64,000 bases of DNA, from the NCBI GenBank assembly GCA_029261355.1, contig JAJDBM010000024.1:248001-312000 (forward strand), in the 5' to 3' direction. The translations under genes were made by a program, and so were the position numbers. This document shows, in pieces, positions 9,087-17,002 of this stretch. The stretch is from Nitrospirales bacterium (GTDB taxonomy: Bacteria > Nitrospirota > Nitrospiria > Nitrospirales > UBA8639). The notes under the pieces were generated by a model. The model was not told the origin of the DNA, did not search any database, and worked only from the letters and a program-made list of their open reading frames with translations. Position 1 is the stretch's first letter; each line of letters begins with the position of its first letter.

Positions 9087-9165
9087 ATCTCACATTCGTA
9101 TCATAGCTTCTGCCTAAATACCAGTTACCTTTCTTGAATGATGTCCCTGATTCTTCTTTAATTGA

Positions 9166-9195
9166 CTTGACAAAACTACGGAAACTTTGTTTGAA
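9166..9195 (+). promoter_or_regulatory. Candidate promoter of the F0 ATP synthase cluster
   Basis: A perfect TTGACA occurs at about 9166-9171, followed after 18 bases by TTGAAT (4 of 6 matches to the -10 consensus). Initiation just downstream would place the ATG pair at 9233/9236 shortly inside the mRNA and would exclude the TTG at 9134 as the atpI start. Confidence 0.4.
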
Positions 9196-9232
9196 TCCGT
9201 CTCCTTCCATCGGTTTCAACTTTCCGGTGCGA

Positions 9233-9454
9233 ATGATGGCACCTTCACAGGATCCAATGTTTTCTGGGCTTGGTCAAGCGATCAGGGTTAGTACTGATCT
9301 GTTGGCCTCTCTTATTGTAGGCGGGGCTCTTGGTTGGCTGATTGACACATATGTGTTAACGTCATCACCATGGGCTCTGGTGATTGGGCTCTTCTTGGGC
9401 CTTGCAGCTGGGATGCGAAACGCGTATCGGATGGCTCAAAATTGGCACTCGTAA
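9233..9454 (+). CDS. atpI: ATP synthase accessory protein AtpI/AtpQ-like
   Basis: A short membrane protein of about 73 residues (MMAPSQDPMFSGLGQ) with two hydrophobic helices. The first contains LLASLIVGGALGWLID and the second LVIGLFLGLAAGMRNAYR, the standard pattern of the AtpI family that sits ahead of the F0 genes and helps c-ring assembly or cation supply. An in-frame TTG at 9134 would add 33 residues, but these look non-membrane and overlap a good promoter, so I chose the ATG at 9233 (9236 is equally possible). atpB follows after 28 bases. Confidence 0.8.
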   Translation: MMAPSQDPMFSGLGQAIRVSTDLLASLIVGGALGWLIDTYVLTSSPWALVIGLFLGLAAGMRNAYRMAQNWHS

Positions 9455-9482
9455 CTACTGATTGAAAGTAATAGGATAGTCA

Positions 9483-10211
9483 TTGCAAGACCCACTACAC
9501 GCATTTGAATTACATACAATAATCCCACTATCGCTCTTCGGACTTGATATTTCCCTTAACAAGGCCACTCTTGTCATGTGGGCGGTCGTCGCGTTAGTGG
9601 TGACATTCTTGTTCCGTGCTGGCTCAAGTCGGTCGCTGATTCCTGGCAAACTCCAAAGCTTGGCAGAAATCATGGTGGATTTCATCCGAGGAATCATCAA
9701 TGACACAATGGGCAAAGACGGCATGCGATATTTCCCCCTCATTTGCAGCCTTTTTCTCTTTATTCTCTTTAGTAATCTCCTCGGATTAATTCCAGGATCT
9801 TACACCGTCACTAGCCAATTGGTCGTCACTGCGGTGTTCGCAATATTTGTATACGCTTTGAGTTGGATAATTGGGTTAAGGATTCATGGAGCAAAGTACC
9901 TTCCTGGCATTCTCATACCACCAGGAACACCTGGGTGGTTGTTACCGATAATGATTCCCATTGAATTAATCAGTCACATTGCAAGACCCATTTCTCTTTC
10001 AGTCCGACTATTTGCGAATATGACCGCAGGACATGTTATTTTAGGGGTATTATTTGGCTTAACGATCACCGGCGGGGTTTTAATCGGTTGGCTTCCCTTC
10101 TCGTTTACAATAGCCCTCTATGGATTGGAGTTTGGTATCGCGTTTATTCAGGCCTATATCTTCACGGTATTGACCTGTGTCTATATTGGAGATGCGATAC
10201 ATCTTCACTAG
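9483..10211 (+). CDS. atpB: F0F1 ATP synthase subunit a
   Basis: A 242-residue integral membrane protein forming the stator half-channels for proton flow. It shows the subunit-a signature region LSVRLFANMTAGHVILGVL, with the essential Arg in SVRLFAN, and the last helix FIQAYIFTVLTCVYIGDA. Five or so hydrophobic helices fit the family. The start is TTG at 9483, giving MQDPLHAFELH; a weak AGGAT lies just upstream. It is followed, after a 165-base spacer holding two hairpins, by atpE. Confidence 0.95.
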   Translation: MQDPLHAFELHTIIPLSLFGLDISLNKATLVMWAVVALVVTFLFRAGSSRSLIPGKLQSLAEIMVDFIRGIINDTMGKDGMRYFPLICSLFLFILFSNLLGLIPGSYTVTSQLVVTAVFAIFVYALSWIIGLRIHGAKYLPGILIPPGTPGWLLPIMIPIELISHIARPISLSVRLFANMTAGHVILGVLFGLTITGGVLIGWLPFSFTIALYGLEFGIAFIQAYIFTVLTCVYIGDAIHLH

Positions 10212-10273
10212 TCAGAAAACGATGAAATTGAATGCATTAGTAATGATAAAGTTAACAGTTCCAAGAATTCTTC

Positions 10274-10332
10274 GTGTCCTCACCGGACACTTGGACATTG
10301 AACTGAACATTCATGAGTCAGCAAAACTCATG
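10274..10332 (+). repeat. Two hairpins in the atpB-atpE spacer
   Basis: GTGTCC-TCACC-GGACAC (10274-10290) and CATGAGT-CAGCAAA-ACTCATG (10312-10332) are perfect 6- and 7-bp stems with 5- and 7-base loops. Neither is followed by a T-run, so they are not simple terminators. Position immediately ahead of atpE, whose product is needed in many copies, suggests mRNA processing or stabilisation; that role is inference. Confidence 0.6.
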
Positions 10333-10376
10333 TCCTTAACTATTTAACCCCTAGACAACGGGAGGAAAAGAATACG

Positions 10377-10604
10377 ATGGATGTTGCAGGAGCAGCTTTA
10401 TTAGGAATGGGTCTTGCGGCCGCTGGATTTGCTGGAGCCGGTGTTGGAATTGGCTACATCTTTGGAAAAATGATTGAAGCCGTAGCACGACAACCAGAAG
10501 CGGAAGCCAGAGTTGGAAAGTATATGTGGATCGGGTTTGCCTTGGTTGAAGCAATTGCCTTGTACGGCTTAGTGATCGCCTTTATTATTATGGGCAAAGG
10601 ATAA
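10377..10604 (+). CDS. atpE: F0F1 ATP synthase subunit c
   Basis: A 75-residue hairpin of two membrane helices that oligomerises into the rotor ring. Helix 1 has the Gly/Ala packing pattern GLAAAGFAGAGVGIGYI, the polar loop has ARQPEAE, and helix 2 carries the ion-binding carboxylate Glu in FALVEAIALYG. The residue after that Glu is Ala rather than Ser or Thr, which favours a proton- rather than sodium-coupled ring. The ATG is preceded by a strong GGGAGGA ribosome-binding site, consistent with the high stoichiometry of c. Confidence 0.96.
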   Translation: MDVAGAALLGMGLAAAGFAGAGVGIGYIFGKMIEAVARQPEAEARVGKYMWIGFALVEAIALYGLVIAFIIMGKG

Positions 10605-10619
10605 CAAAGGTTCTAGACT

Positions 10620-11126
10620 ATGCCACAATTTGACAGCACTTTTTTCTCATCGCTCATTTTCTGGGAGCTCATTTCCTTTGGAATTCTCTTGTGGGTACTG
10701 TACAAGTTTGCCTTACCCCCAATTCTGGAGACCATGGAATTACGAGAGAAAAAAATTCGAGACAGTATTGAACAGGCGGAAAAAAACCAGAAAGCGTCAG
10801 AACAACAACTGAAAACTTATGAGGCTAAGCTGCAGGATGCCGCCAAAGAAGCTGAAGGCTTGTTAACAGAGGCACGAGAAAAGTCTCAGCGACTCCTGGA
10901 TGAAAACGCCCAGCGTATCCGCACTGAAACTGATCGGCTGAAGGCTGAGGCGACACAAGAAATTGACCGTGAACGACGAAAAGCCTTACAAGACATCAGA
11001 AACGAAACAGCTGACCTAGCGCTCCTCGTTGCAGAGAAAGTGTTATCGCGAAGCCTGTCTGATGAAGATCACCGTCGCTTGGCCAATGAAGCCCTAGATG
11101 CGGTCGCATCCCAACACAAAAATTAA
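10620..11126 (+). CDS. atpF: F0F1 ATP synthase subunit b
   Basis: A 168-residue protein with one N-terminal membrane helix (LIFWELISFGILLWVLYKFA) and a long charged coiled coil (MELREKKIRDSIEQAEKNQK onwards) that forms the peripheral stalk linking F0 to F1. Length and layout are standard. It is the last gene of the F0 cluster here: no atpH, atpA, atpG, atpD or atpC follows, because the next gene, larE, is on the opposite strand. The F1 genes must be elsewhere in the genome. Confidence 0.95.
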   Translation: MPQFDSTFFSSLIFWELISFGILLWVLYKFALPPILETMELREKKIRDSIEQAEKNQKASEQQLKTYEAKLQDAAKEAEGLLTEAREKSQRLLDENAQRIRTETDRLKAEATQEIDRERRKALQDIRNETADLALLVAEKVLSRSLSDEDHRRLANEALDAVASQHKN

Positions 11127-11205
11127 TGGTAAGATTTTTACCCATCCCACACATACTGAAAGTCAAGAGCGCCTCACTACTGAAGCAAAAAAGACCTTCA
11201 CCGTC

Positions 11206-12033
11206 CTACGTTGCTTTCTTCATTTCATTCGTGCTCCCTGACTGATACCCCGCCAAATCTAAGGTCGCAAATTGAAATCCAATTTCTCTGATCCCTTTCA
11301 CAATACGATGACGGCGTTCATCGTCATGGAGCAAATGAAACTCTAACGACTCAGTTTCAATCCTTGCTATTCCGTCATGATCCCTAACTCGCACTTGCCT
11401 AAACCCTTCCTGAAATAACAGGGCTTCGGCCCGTTCTATCCGCGAGAGCCCCGCCCGAGTAATCTGAATCCCACGAGGCACCCTGGAAGAGAGGCATGCT
11501 GCTGCCGGTTTATCCCAGTTTGATAAACCCAATGACTTTGCTAATGCTCGAATATCAGATTTTCCTAACCCAACTTCGACGAGTGGACTCCGAACTCCAA
11601 GAGCCCTGGCTGCAATAATACCGGGACGGTCATCTTGCAAATCATCCATATTGGTACCATCCACAATTGCATTTAGCTGGGCATCTTCCTTCATTTTTCC
11701 AAGTAGCCCATAAAGGTCTGTCTTACAGTGAAAGCAACGCGTCGTATCATTTTGTACAAACGCGTCAATTTCCAACTGATCTGTTTCAACAATCTGAAGT
11801 GTCGTACCGATCTCTGCACTTAACTGATGTACGGCTACCAGCTCAATCGCTGGAAAAGTTGGAGAAGTCGCAGTAACGGCTTTGGCACGAGCTCCTAAAG
11901 TATCAAACGCAACCTTTAAAACCAGAGTACTATCAATGCCTCCAGAAAATGCCACAACGGTAGAGCCCATCTCTTCAAATAACTGCTGCAGTGCAACATA
12001 CTTGTCACGCAAGCCTTCGTCACTATCACTCAT
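11206..12033 (-). CDS. larE: ATP-dependent sacrificial sulfur transferase LarE-like
   Basis: A 275-residue PP-loop pyrophosphatase-fold protein. The N-terminal VVAFSGGIDSTLVLK (SGGIDS at residues 30-35) binds ATP. A CFHCK segment (Cys100 and Cys103) and Cys180 in AAACLSSRVPRG are the family's conserved cysteines. LarE adds sulfur to a pyridinium carboxylate precursor for the nickel-pincer cofactor of lactate racemase-type enzymes, sacrificing its own Cys sulfur or using a 4Fe-4S-bound sulfide. larB, larC and larA are not adjacent, so it may serve another NPN-dependent enzyme elsewhere. It lies 55 bases downstream of rlmN. Confidence 0.88.
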   Translation of the reverse strand: MSDSDEGLRDKYVALQQLFEEMGSTVVAFSGGIDSTLVLKVAFDTLGARAKAVTATSPTFPAIELVAVHQLSAEIGTTLQIVETDQLEIDAFVQNDTTRCFHCKTDLYGLLGKMKEDAQLNAIVDGTNMDDLQDDRPGIIAARALGVRSPLVEVGLGKSDIRALAKSLGLSNWDKPAAACLSSRVPRGIQITRAGLSRIERAEALLFQEGFRQVRVRDHDGIARIETESLEFHLLHDDERRHRIVKGIREIGFQFATLDLAGYQSGSTNEMKKAT

Positions 12034-12088
12034 TCTTCACAGTCCTTTACTCTCCTCACACACCTTGTTTCTTGCGCAAGCAAAAACT

Positions 12089-13216
12089 TTAAGCTTGGAG
12101 GTCGCCAAGCTGACCACAGGCTCCTAAGACATCGCGGCCACGGCTCTTCCGAACAAATACAAAATACCCTGCTCGACGCAACACCACCTGAAATTGATCA
12201 ATCACTTCTTGACTAGGTCGTTTATACTCACTCCCAGCAAACTCATTAAATGGTATTAAATTAATCTTACATGGTATGCCTTGCAACAGCTTCGGCAAAC
12301 GCTTCGCATCCTCAAGTGAATCATTGACGCCGGCTAAGAGTACGTACTCAAAAGTTAAATGACGACCAGTCTTCAGTGGATAATTCCGACAAGCTTTCAG
12401 TAATTGAGAAAGAGGATGCAATTTATTGATAGCAGGCATGAGTACATTGCGTTGTTCATTCGTCGTGGCATTCAAAGAAATTGCAAGATTCACCCCTAAC
12501 GGAACCACCTCCTTCAGCCGGGGCGCGAGCCCTGCAGTCGACAGGGTGATCCGGCGAGGAGAAATTCCTACCCCCCAAGCCTGGTCAGTTAAGCGCACGA
12601 TGGCATCAGAGACTTCTTCAAGATTCGCTAACGGTTCACCCATACCCATAAACACTAACGAGGTGATAGGGTGATCTTCCTCACATTGATCTTGGACGAT
12701 GAGTACTTGCTCAACAATCTCATGCGCTTTAAGATTTCGTTTCAGCCCCATCTTTCCTGTCAAACAAAATGAACAGTCTAACGTGCAACCAACCTGGGTC
12801 GACACACATAACGTGAGGCGATCGCGCTCGGGGATCAACACACTTTCGACTTGAAGGTGGTCAGAAAGTTCTATAAGAAACTTTTTTGTGCCATCGGTCG
12901 CTGCTCGCATCTGTACATTCGTCGAACGTGGAATTGCTGCAATCGACTGCAGAAGGGCCCGATTGGAAAGCGAAAGATCGGTCATATCTTCTATGTCAGA
13001 AATTCTCCGTTGATACAACCATCGAAGTATTTGCTTTGCTCGATAGGGACGCCACTCCAGCTTTGCAACCAACGCACACATGCCAGACCAATCCAAAGCC
13101 AATAAATTGGCAGAATGGCGGGAATCAGTCATTGGTAGAGGTTGGGACATCATAATAGGTAAAGACCCTAACACAGTACCACATGGGCTACAAGACAGAA
13201 AGTTCATTATACTCAA
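12089..13216 (-). CDS. rlmN: Dual-specificity RNA methyltransferase RlmN
   Basis: A radical SAM enzyme that methylates C2 of A2503 in 23S rRNA and A37 in some tRNAs. The iron-sulfur cluster motif CTLDCSFC is at about residues 144-151, preceded by LTLCVSTQVG. GMGEPLAN and the C-terminal Cys in LGACGQLG (the mechanistic Cys of the family) are present. The full frame from a TTG at 13216 gives 375 residues, but its first 20 or so residues look atypical. The ATG pair at 13153/13150 or the ATG at 13132 may be the true start. larE follows on the same strand. Confidence 0.94.
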   Translation of the reverse strand: MSIMNFLSCSPCGTVLGSLPIMMSQPLPMTDSRHSANLLALDWSGMCALVAKLEWRPYRAKQILRWLYQRRISDIEDMTDLSLSNRALLQSIAAIPRSTNVQMRAATDGTKKFLIELSDHLQVESVLIPERDRLTLCVSTQVGCTLDCSFCLTGKMGLKRNLKAHEIVEQVLIVQDQCEEDHPITSLVFMGMGEPLANLEEVSDAIVRLTDQAWGVGISPRRITLSTAGLAPRLKEVVPLGVNLAISLNATTNEQRNVLMPAINKLHPLSQLLKACRNYPLKTGRHLTFEYVLLAGVNDSLEDAKRLPKLLQGIPCKINLIPFNEFAGSEYKRPSQEVIDQFQVVLRRAGYFVFVRKSRGRDVLGACGQLGDLQA

Positions 13217-13585
13217 TATCGTACGGAAGACTTACTCATGAGACTACATATAGGCTTGCGTTGTGATGGGCTAATACTTAGCACAATGACTATCGAAATA
13301 AGTGATTTGGAGAAGTGAGAAAAAGTCAGTATTCATGTGCATTTATGTCATTTTATTCAATCGTAATATAGATATTCTGTCGCGCATGAATACTCTCCTT
13401 GCCCTCAATCATCTATTCTCATCTACCAAATAAGGTGCCTACAATCATAATTGCCACAACTTTTAGGCTTTCATTTTTTCATTACAGACAACAGGATAGA
13501 TTTTAAAAACATATTTTAACTACTACACATAACACCAATAAGGAACTACATAAAAAATACATATATACTATTTAAATAATTCTTG
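13217..13585. other. AT-rich intergenic region
   Basis: About 370 bases between the divergent rlmN and winged-helix genes. The stretch 13440-13580 is visibly more AT-rich than the surrounding genes. I see no coding frame, tRNA or clear repeat. It leads into the promoter candidate at 13586. Confidence 0.5.
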
Positions 13586-13613
13586 TTGACATTGCTTTAA
13601 TTGAATGTAAAAA
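13586..13613 (+). promoter_or_regulatory. Candidate sigma70 promoter
   Basis: TTGACA at 13586-13591, a 16-base spacer and TAAAAA at 13608-13613 (4 of 6 to the -10 consensus), about 30 bases ahead of the ATG at 13642. The surrounding AT-richness makes chance -10 matches likely, but the -35 box is perfect. Confidence 0.45.
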
Positions 13614-13641
13614 TTAGTCATCATATGGGAAGGATATACAG

Positions 13642-14184
13642 ATGGAGGGTGGCAAGGATAAACACGAACTTAAGGATATTATTGTCGGCTTAGAGCAACG
13701 CATTGGTGCATACGAATCAAAACTAAAAGACTTACGAAAAAAACGGGAACGGCTCAATGAAGAAATCGCAACGACTGAGAAATACATCGAGTTGGCAAAA
13801 ACTCTTTATCGCGTCGAAGCGGACAAATCGAAACTTGCGAGCCTCTCGAACCAGATTATTACAGATGAAACGGGAGCATTGCCCCCGACGGACACGGATG
13901 TCACGGACCAATCGAGAGAGATTCTCCTAGGTCGAAGTAAATATGTCGGGATGAGTGTCCCCGACGCGGTTCATATGATTCTGAAGGAGGGCCACCGATC
14001 CATGCATGCGAAGGAACTGTACCAATCCCTCATAGAAGGTGGCATGCAGATTCGTGGGAAAACCCCACTCACATCGATTGCAACATCATTAAAGCGCGAT
14101 CATCGATTTCACAAAGTTGCACCGAACACCTTTGAAATTGTTCGCCAAGAAGGCGACACCAAGCCCCTCACCCAAGCGGTGTGA
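13642..14184 (+). CDS. Coiled-coil protein with C-terminal winged-helix (HARE-HTH-like) domain
   Basis: A 180-residue cytoplasmic protein. Residues 1-65 form a highly charged coiled coil (GLEQRIGAYESKLKDLRKK). Residues 105-170 resemble the HB1/ASXL (HARE-HTH) winged helix: MSVPDAVHMILKEG, MHAKELYQSLIEGG, PLTSIATSLKRDHRFHKV, then TFEIV. In that family the domain binds DNA or protein partners at restriction, chromatin or transcription complexes. GGAAGGAT precedes the ATG. A Lys/Ala-rich miniprotein gene and a strong terminator follow, so the two genes form one short transcription unit. Target unknown. Confidence 0.75.
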   Translation: MEGGKDKHELKDIIVGLEQRIGAYESKLKDLRKKRERLNEEIATTEKYIELAKTLYRVEADKSKLASLSNQIITDETGALPPTDTDVTDQSREILLGRSKYVGMSVPDAVHMILKEGHRSMHAKELYQSLIEGGMQIRGKTPLTSIATSLKRDHRFHKVAPNTFEIVRQEGDTKPLTQAV

Positions 14185-14237
14185 GGTTCGGCACGCAGTC
14201 ACATGCGTCACAAAGAATGTGAAAGGAGGTGAATCTC

Positions 14238-14321
14238 TTGGCCACAAAAAAGAAAGCTGCACCAAAAAAGAAGGCTCCGACTGCGAAGCCAAAGGCAAAA
14301 GCCACAACGAAAAAAAAGTAA
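14238..14321 (+). CDS. Lys/Ala/Pro-rich basic miniprotein
   Basis: A 27-residue frame starting with TTG at 14238, immediately preceded by a near-perfect AAAGGAGGTGA ribosome-binding site with ideal spacing. The product begins MATKKKAAPKKKAPTAKP and continues with the same Lys/Ala composition to KKK-stop, resembling histone H1-like or AlgP-like basic tails. It would be expected to bind nucleic acid or another polyanion. It lies 53 bases after the winged-helix gene and directly before a Rho-independent terminator. The ribosome-binding site is much better than those of most neighbours, which argues for real translation. Confidence 0.7.
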   Translation: MATKKKAAPKKKAPTAKPKAKATTKKK

Positions 14322-14341
14322 CCTAGATTCCCACCGTAGTA

Positions 14342-14379
14342 CCGCCGGGAGTGGGGCCCCCTGCTCCCGGCGGGTTTTT
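14342..14379 (+). terminator. Rho-independent terminator
   Basis: CCGCCGGGAG (14342-14351) pairs perfectly with CTCCCGGCGG (14364-14373) around a 12-base loop, followed by G and TTTTT. It closes the winged-helix/miniprotein unit. Confidence 0.93.
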
Positions 14380-14473
14380 CCTCCTGCCGCTCTATTCCCA
14401 TTGAACCGTCCCTTACCAAATTCCTATCACGCTACTCCCTTTTCTTGTATTCTGAATTACTGCCTGGAGCACC

Positions 14474-15286
14474 ATGATGAAAATTTCTCATACCGAACTT
14501 AATAATCTCACCAAGACTGCGATTGAGGCCGCTCAACTCGGCGGATCAATCCTGACTGACTATGCGCAAAAGGGGTTTGAGATTCAGAAGAAATCTGAAA
14601 TTAACCTTGTCACGGAAGCAGATCTTGCCTCAGAGAAAGCTATCGTCGACGTGATCAGTCAATCCTTTCCCTCACACCAAATACTAGCCGAAGAGAAAGG
14701 GCTACACACGACCCATGAAAGTCCATACAAATGGATCATTGACCCACTTGATGGGACAACAAATTTTGCTCATGGATTTCCCATGTACAATGTCTCGATT
14801 GGTGTGGAATACGAGGGAACGATGCTTGTCGGCGTTGTACTTGACCCAACAAGAAACGAGATTTTTGTCGCAAGAAATGGACAGGGGGCAACTCTGAACA
14901 ACATTCCAATTCACGTCTCTACCACTCCCAAAATTGGTGACGCGCTGTTGGTCACAGGCTTTGCTTACGATGTCCACACCGTCGCAGACAATAACCTCAA
15001 AGAGTTCTGCGAATTTTCTCTACGTACCCGCGGAATGAGACGAACTGGCACCGCAGCCATTGATCTCTGCTACATTGCCTGTGGTCGCTTTGATGGATTT
15101 TGGGAACTCAAACTGAACCCATGGGATACCGCAGCGGGAAAACTCATCGTTCAAGAATCCGGTGGGAAAGTCACTAACTATAAAGGAGAATCCTTTTCCA
15201 TCTATGGACAAGACCTCATCGCCAGCAATGGATTAGTTCATGATGAGATGGTGGCTGTTCTGGACGAAATCAGAACTTCCGATTAA
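14474..15286 (+). CDS. suhB: Inositol-1-monophosphatase family protein
   Basis: A 270-residue Mg-dependent phosphatase. It shows the metal-binding LAEEKG at about residues 71-76, the signature DPLDGTTNFAHGFP at residues 90-103 and WDTAAG in the C-terminal part. Members hydrolyse myo-inositol phosphates or related sugar phosphates, and SuhB in enterobacteria also acts in rRNA antitermination. Substrate cannot be decided from sequence. The start is ATG at 14474 (or the adjacent ATG at 14477). It converges on prfC. Confidence 0.9.
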   Translation: MMKISHTELNNLTKTAIEAAQLGGSILTDYAQKGFEIQKKSEINLVTEADLASEKAIVDVISQSFPSHQILAEEKGLHTTHESPYKWIIDPLDGTTNFAHGFPMYNVSIGVEYEGTMLVGVVLDPTRNEIFVARNGQGATLNNIPIHVSTTPKIGDALLVTGFAYDVHTVADNNLKEFCEFSLRTRGMRRTGTAAIDLCYIACGRFDGFWELKLNPWDTAAGKLIVQESGGKVTNYKGESFSIYGQDLIASNGLVHDEMVAVLDEIRTSD

Positions 15287-15363
15287 AAAGCATGGCGTAC
15301 TGCCTGAAAACAACAGAGGTAGCACTGACATAACGGACCTCGGTTGTGAAGCCTAATTCAGTA

Positions 15364-16965
15364 TCAGCCCATCTCTAATAGCTGATGCTCTGGATTACGT
15401 TCACGAGCGAAATTTTTTGACCAGGGTGAGCGAAAAAGGACGACGGGACGTTCGCGTTGGTCCTTGACGACTAACGCATCGGAAGGTGGTTTGAATGTGC
15501 TAACCTCTCCCTCAAGCCAAGCACTTGACTCATAAGACAAGGCGTCGAGTTGTGTTTCAACTCGATATTCACTTCGTAAGCGAAACACCAAGACATCAAA
15601 TTGAAGTCGTCCCACCGCGCCTACAAAAAAATCTAATCCGTCCAAACTTTTGAATATCTGAATCGCGCCCTCAAGCGCTAATTGTTCAATACCTTTATCA
15701 AAGGCTTTTCGCTTGGTTGTATCGGTAGGTCTCACTCGTGCAAAGACTTCTGATTGAAATTGGGGAAGCGGTTTATAGTTAAACCCGTCCGTCAACGAAA
15801 TCGTATCGCCAATTTGAAAGACCCCTGGATTAATAATTCCGAGAACATCACCAGGATAGGCCACATCCAAAGTATTCCGATCTTTGGCCACCATACTATG
15901 AGGCCGTGAGAGACGCACTTCATTTTTCACACGATGATGCTTGACGACCATGTCGCGCTCAAAACGCCCAGAACAGACGCGAAGAAATGCAGTACTATCT
16001 CGATGTCGAGGATTCATATTGGCTTGGAGCTTAAACACATAAGCACTAAACGGTGTGTTAACCGGATCAATCGTGATTTCTGTTCCATCATACGCATCAG
16101 CTAGGCGAGCTTCGGCGGAAGGCGCAAAATCCACAAAGGCATCAAAGAAGGTCTCCACTCCAAAATTCGTCAAGGCCGACCCAAAAAATGCAGGGGTCAC
16201 CTCCCCCTCTTGAAATGCCTCGCGCGAGAATGGATTCCCAGCCACCTCTAATAATTCAAGATCCTGTTCAAGTTGTTCTCGGAGGTATCGAGGAACCTGT
16301 TCAAGAAACCCTGGATCATCTAAGGACATTTCTGTCACGATAGGTTTCGCTGCTCCCGCCGATGCCGTTTTGGTATATTGCAGCATCCGTCGTTTTTCGC
16401 GTTCAACCACTCCCACAAACTCACGCCCAGACCCGACAGGCCAATTCATCGCACTCGCGTGAATCCCAAGGACATCTTCCACTTCTGACAGCAAATCCAA
16501 TGGAAGGCGGCCGGGTAAATCCATTTTGTTGATGAATGTAAGAACTGGAATTTTCCTGAGTCGGCAGACTTCAAATAATTTCCTCGTCTGTGTTTCCACG
16601 CCTTTGGCCGCATCGATGACCATGATGGCACTATCCGCTGCCGTGAGGGTTCGATAAGTGTCTTCACAAAAATCCTGATGGCCTGGTGTATCAAGAACAT
16701 TAATAATCGTGTCTTTATAGGGAAATTGCATCGCCGAAGCGGTGATGGAAATTCCACGCTCCTGTTCCATTTCCATCCAATCTGACGCAGCCAACTTTCC
16801 ACTCTTCCGTGCACCCACCATCCCAGCCGTTCTGAGCATACCTGAATACAATAAGAGTTTTTCTGTGAGAGTCGTCTTCCCTGCATCAGGATGGCTAATA
16901 ATCGCGAATGTTCGGCGTTTACTCGCAGCAACACGAATTTCTTGTTTAATCTGAGGGGTCAACAT
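15364..16965 (-). CDS. prfC: Peptide chain release factor 3
   Basis: A 533-residue translational GTPase that recycles RF1/RF2 from the ribosome after termination. It has the P-loop SHPDAGKTTLTEK at residues 24-36, the DTPGHQDF G3 motif, the NKMD G4 motif, followed by domains II and III typical of RF3 (ending near FARERNPEHQLLEMG). Length matches the family (about 525-535). The ATG start gives MLTPQIKQEIRVAASKRRTF, in line with the family. It stands alone, 38 bases from the TolC-type gene on the same strand. Confidence 0.95.
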   Translation of the reverse strand: MLTPQIKQEIRVAASKRRTFAIISHPDAGKTTLTEKLLLYSGMLRTAGMVGARKSGKLAASDWMEMEQERGISITASAMQFPYKDTIINVLDTPGHQDFCEDTYRTLTAADSAIMVIDAAKGVETQTRKLFEVCRLRKIPVLTFINKMDLPGRLPLDLLSEVEDVLGIHASAMNWPVGSGREFVGVVEREKRRMLQYTKTASAGAAKPIVTEMSLDDPGFLEQVPRYLREQLEQDLELLEVAGNPFSREAFQEGEVTPAFFGSALTNFGVETFFDAFVDFAPSAEARLADAYDGTEITIDPVNTPFSAYVFKLQANMNPRHRDSTAFLRVCSGRFERDMVVKHHRVKNEVRLSRPHSMVAKDRNTLDVAYPGDVLGIINPGVFQIGDTISLTDGFNYKPLPQFQSEVFARVRPTDTTKRKAFDKGIEQLALEGAIQIFKSLDGLDFFVGAVGRLQFDVLVFRLRSEYRVETQLDALSYESSAWLEGEVSTFKPPSDALVVKDQRERPVVLFRSPWSKNFARERNPEHQLLEMG

Positions 16966-17002
16966 TCAATATACCTTGGTCAAGAAAAAATGGATGGATG
17001 AA

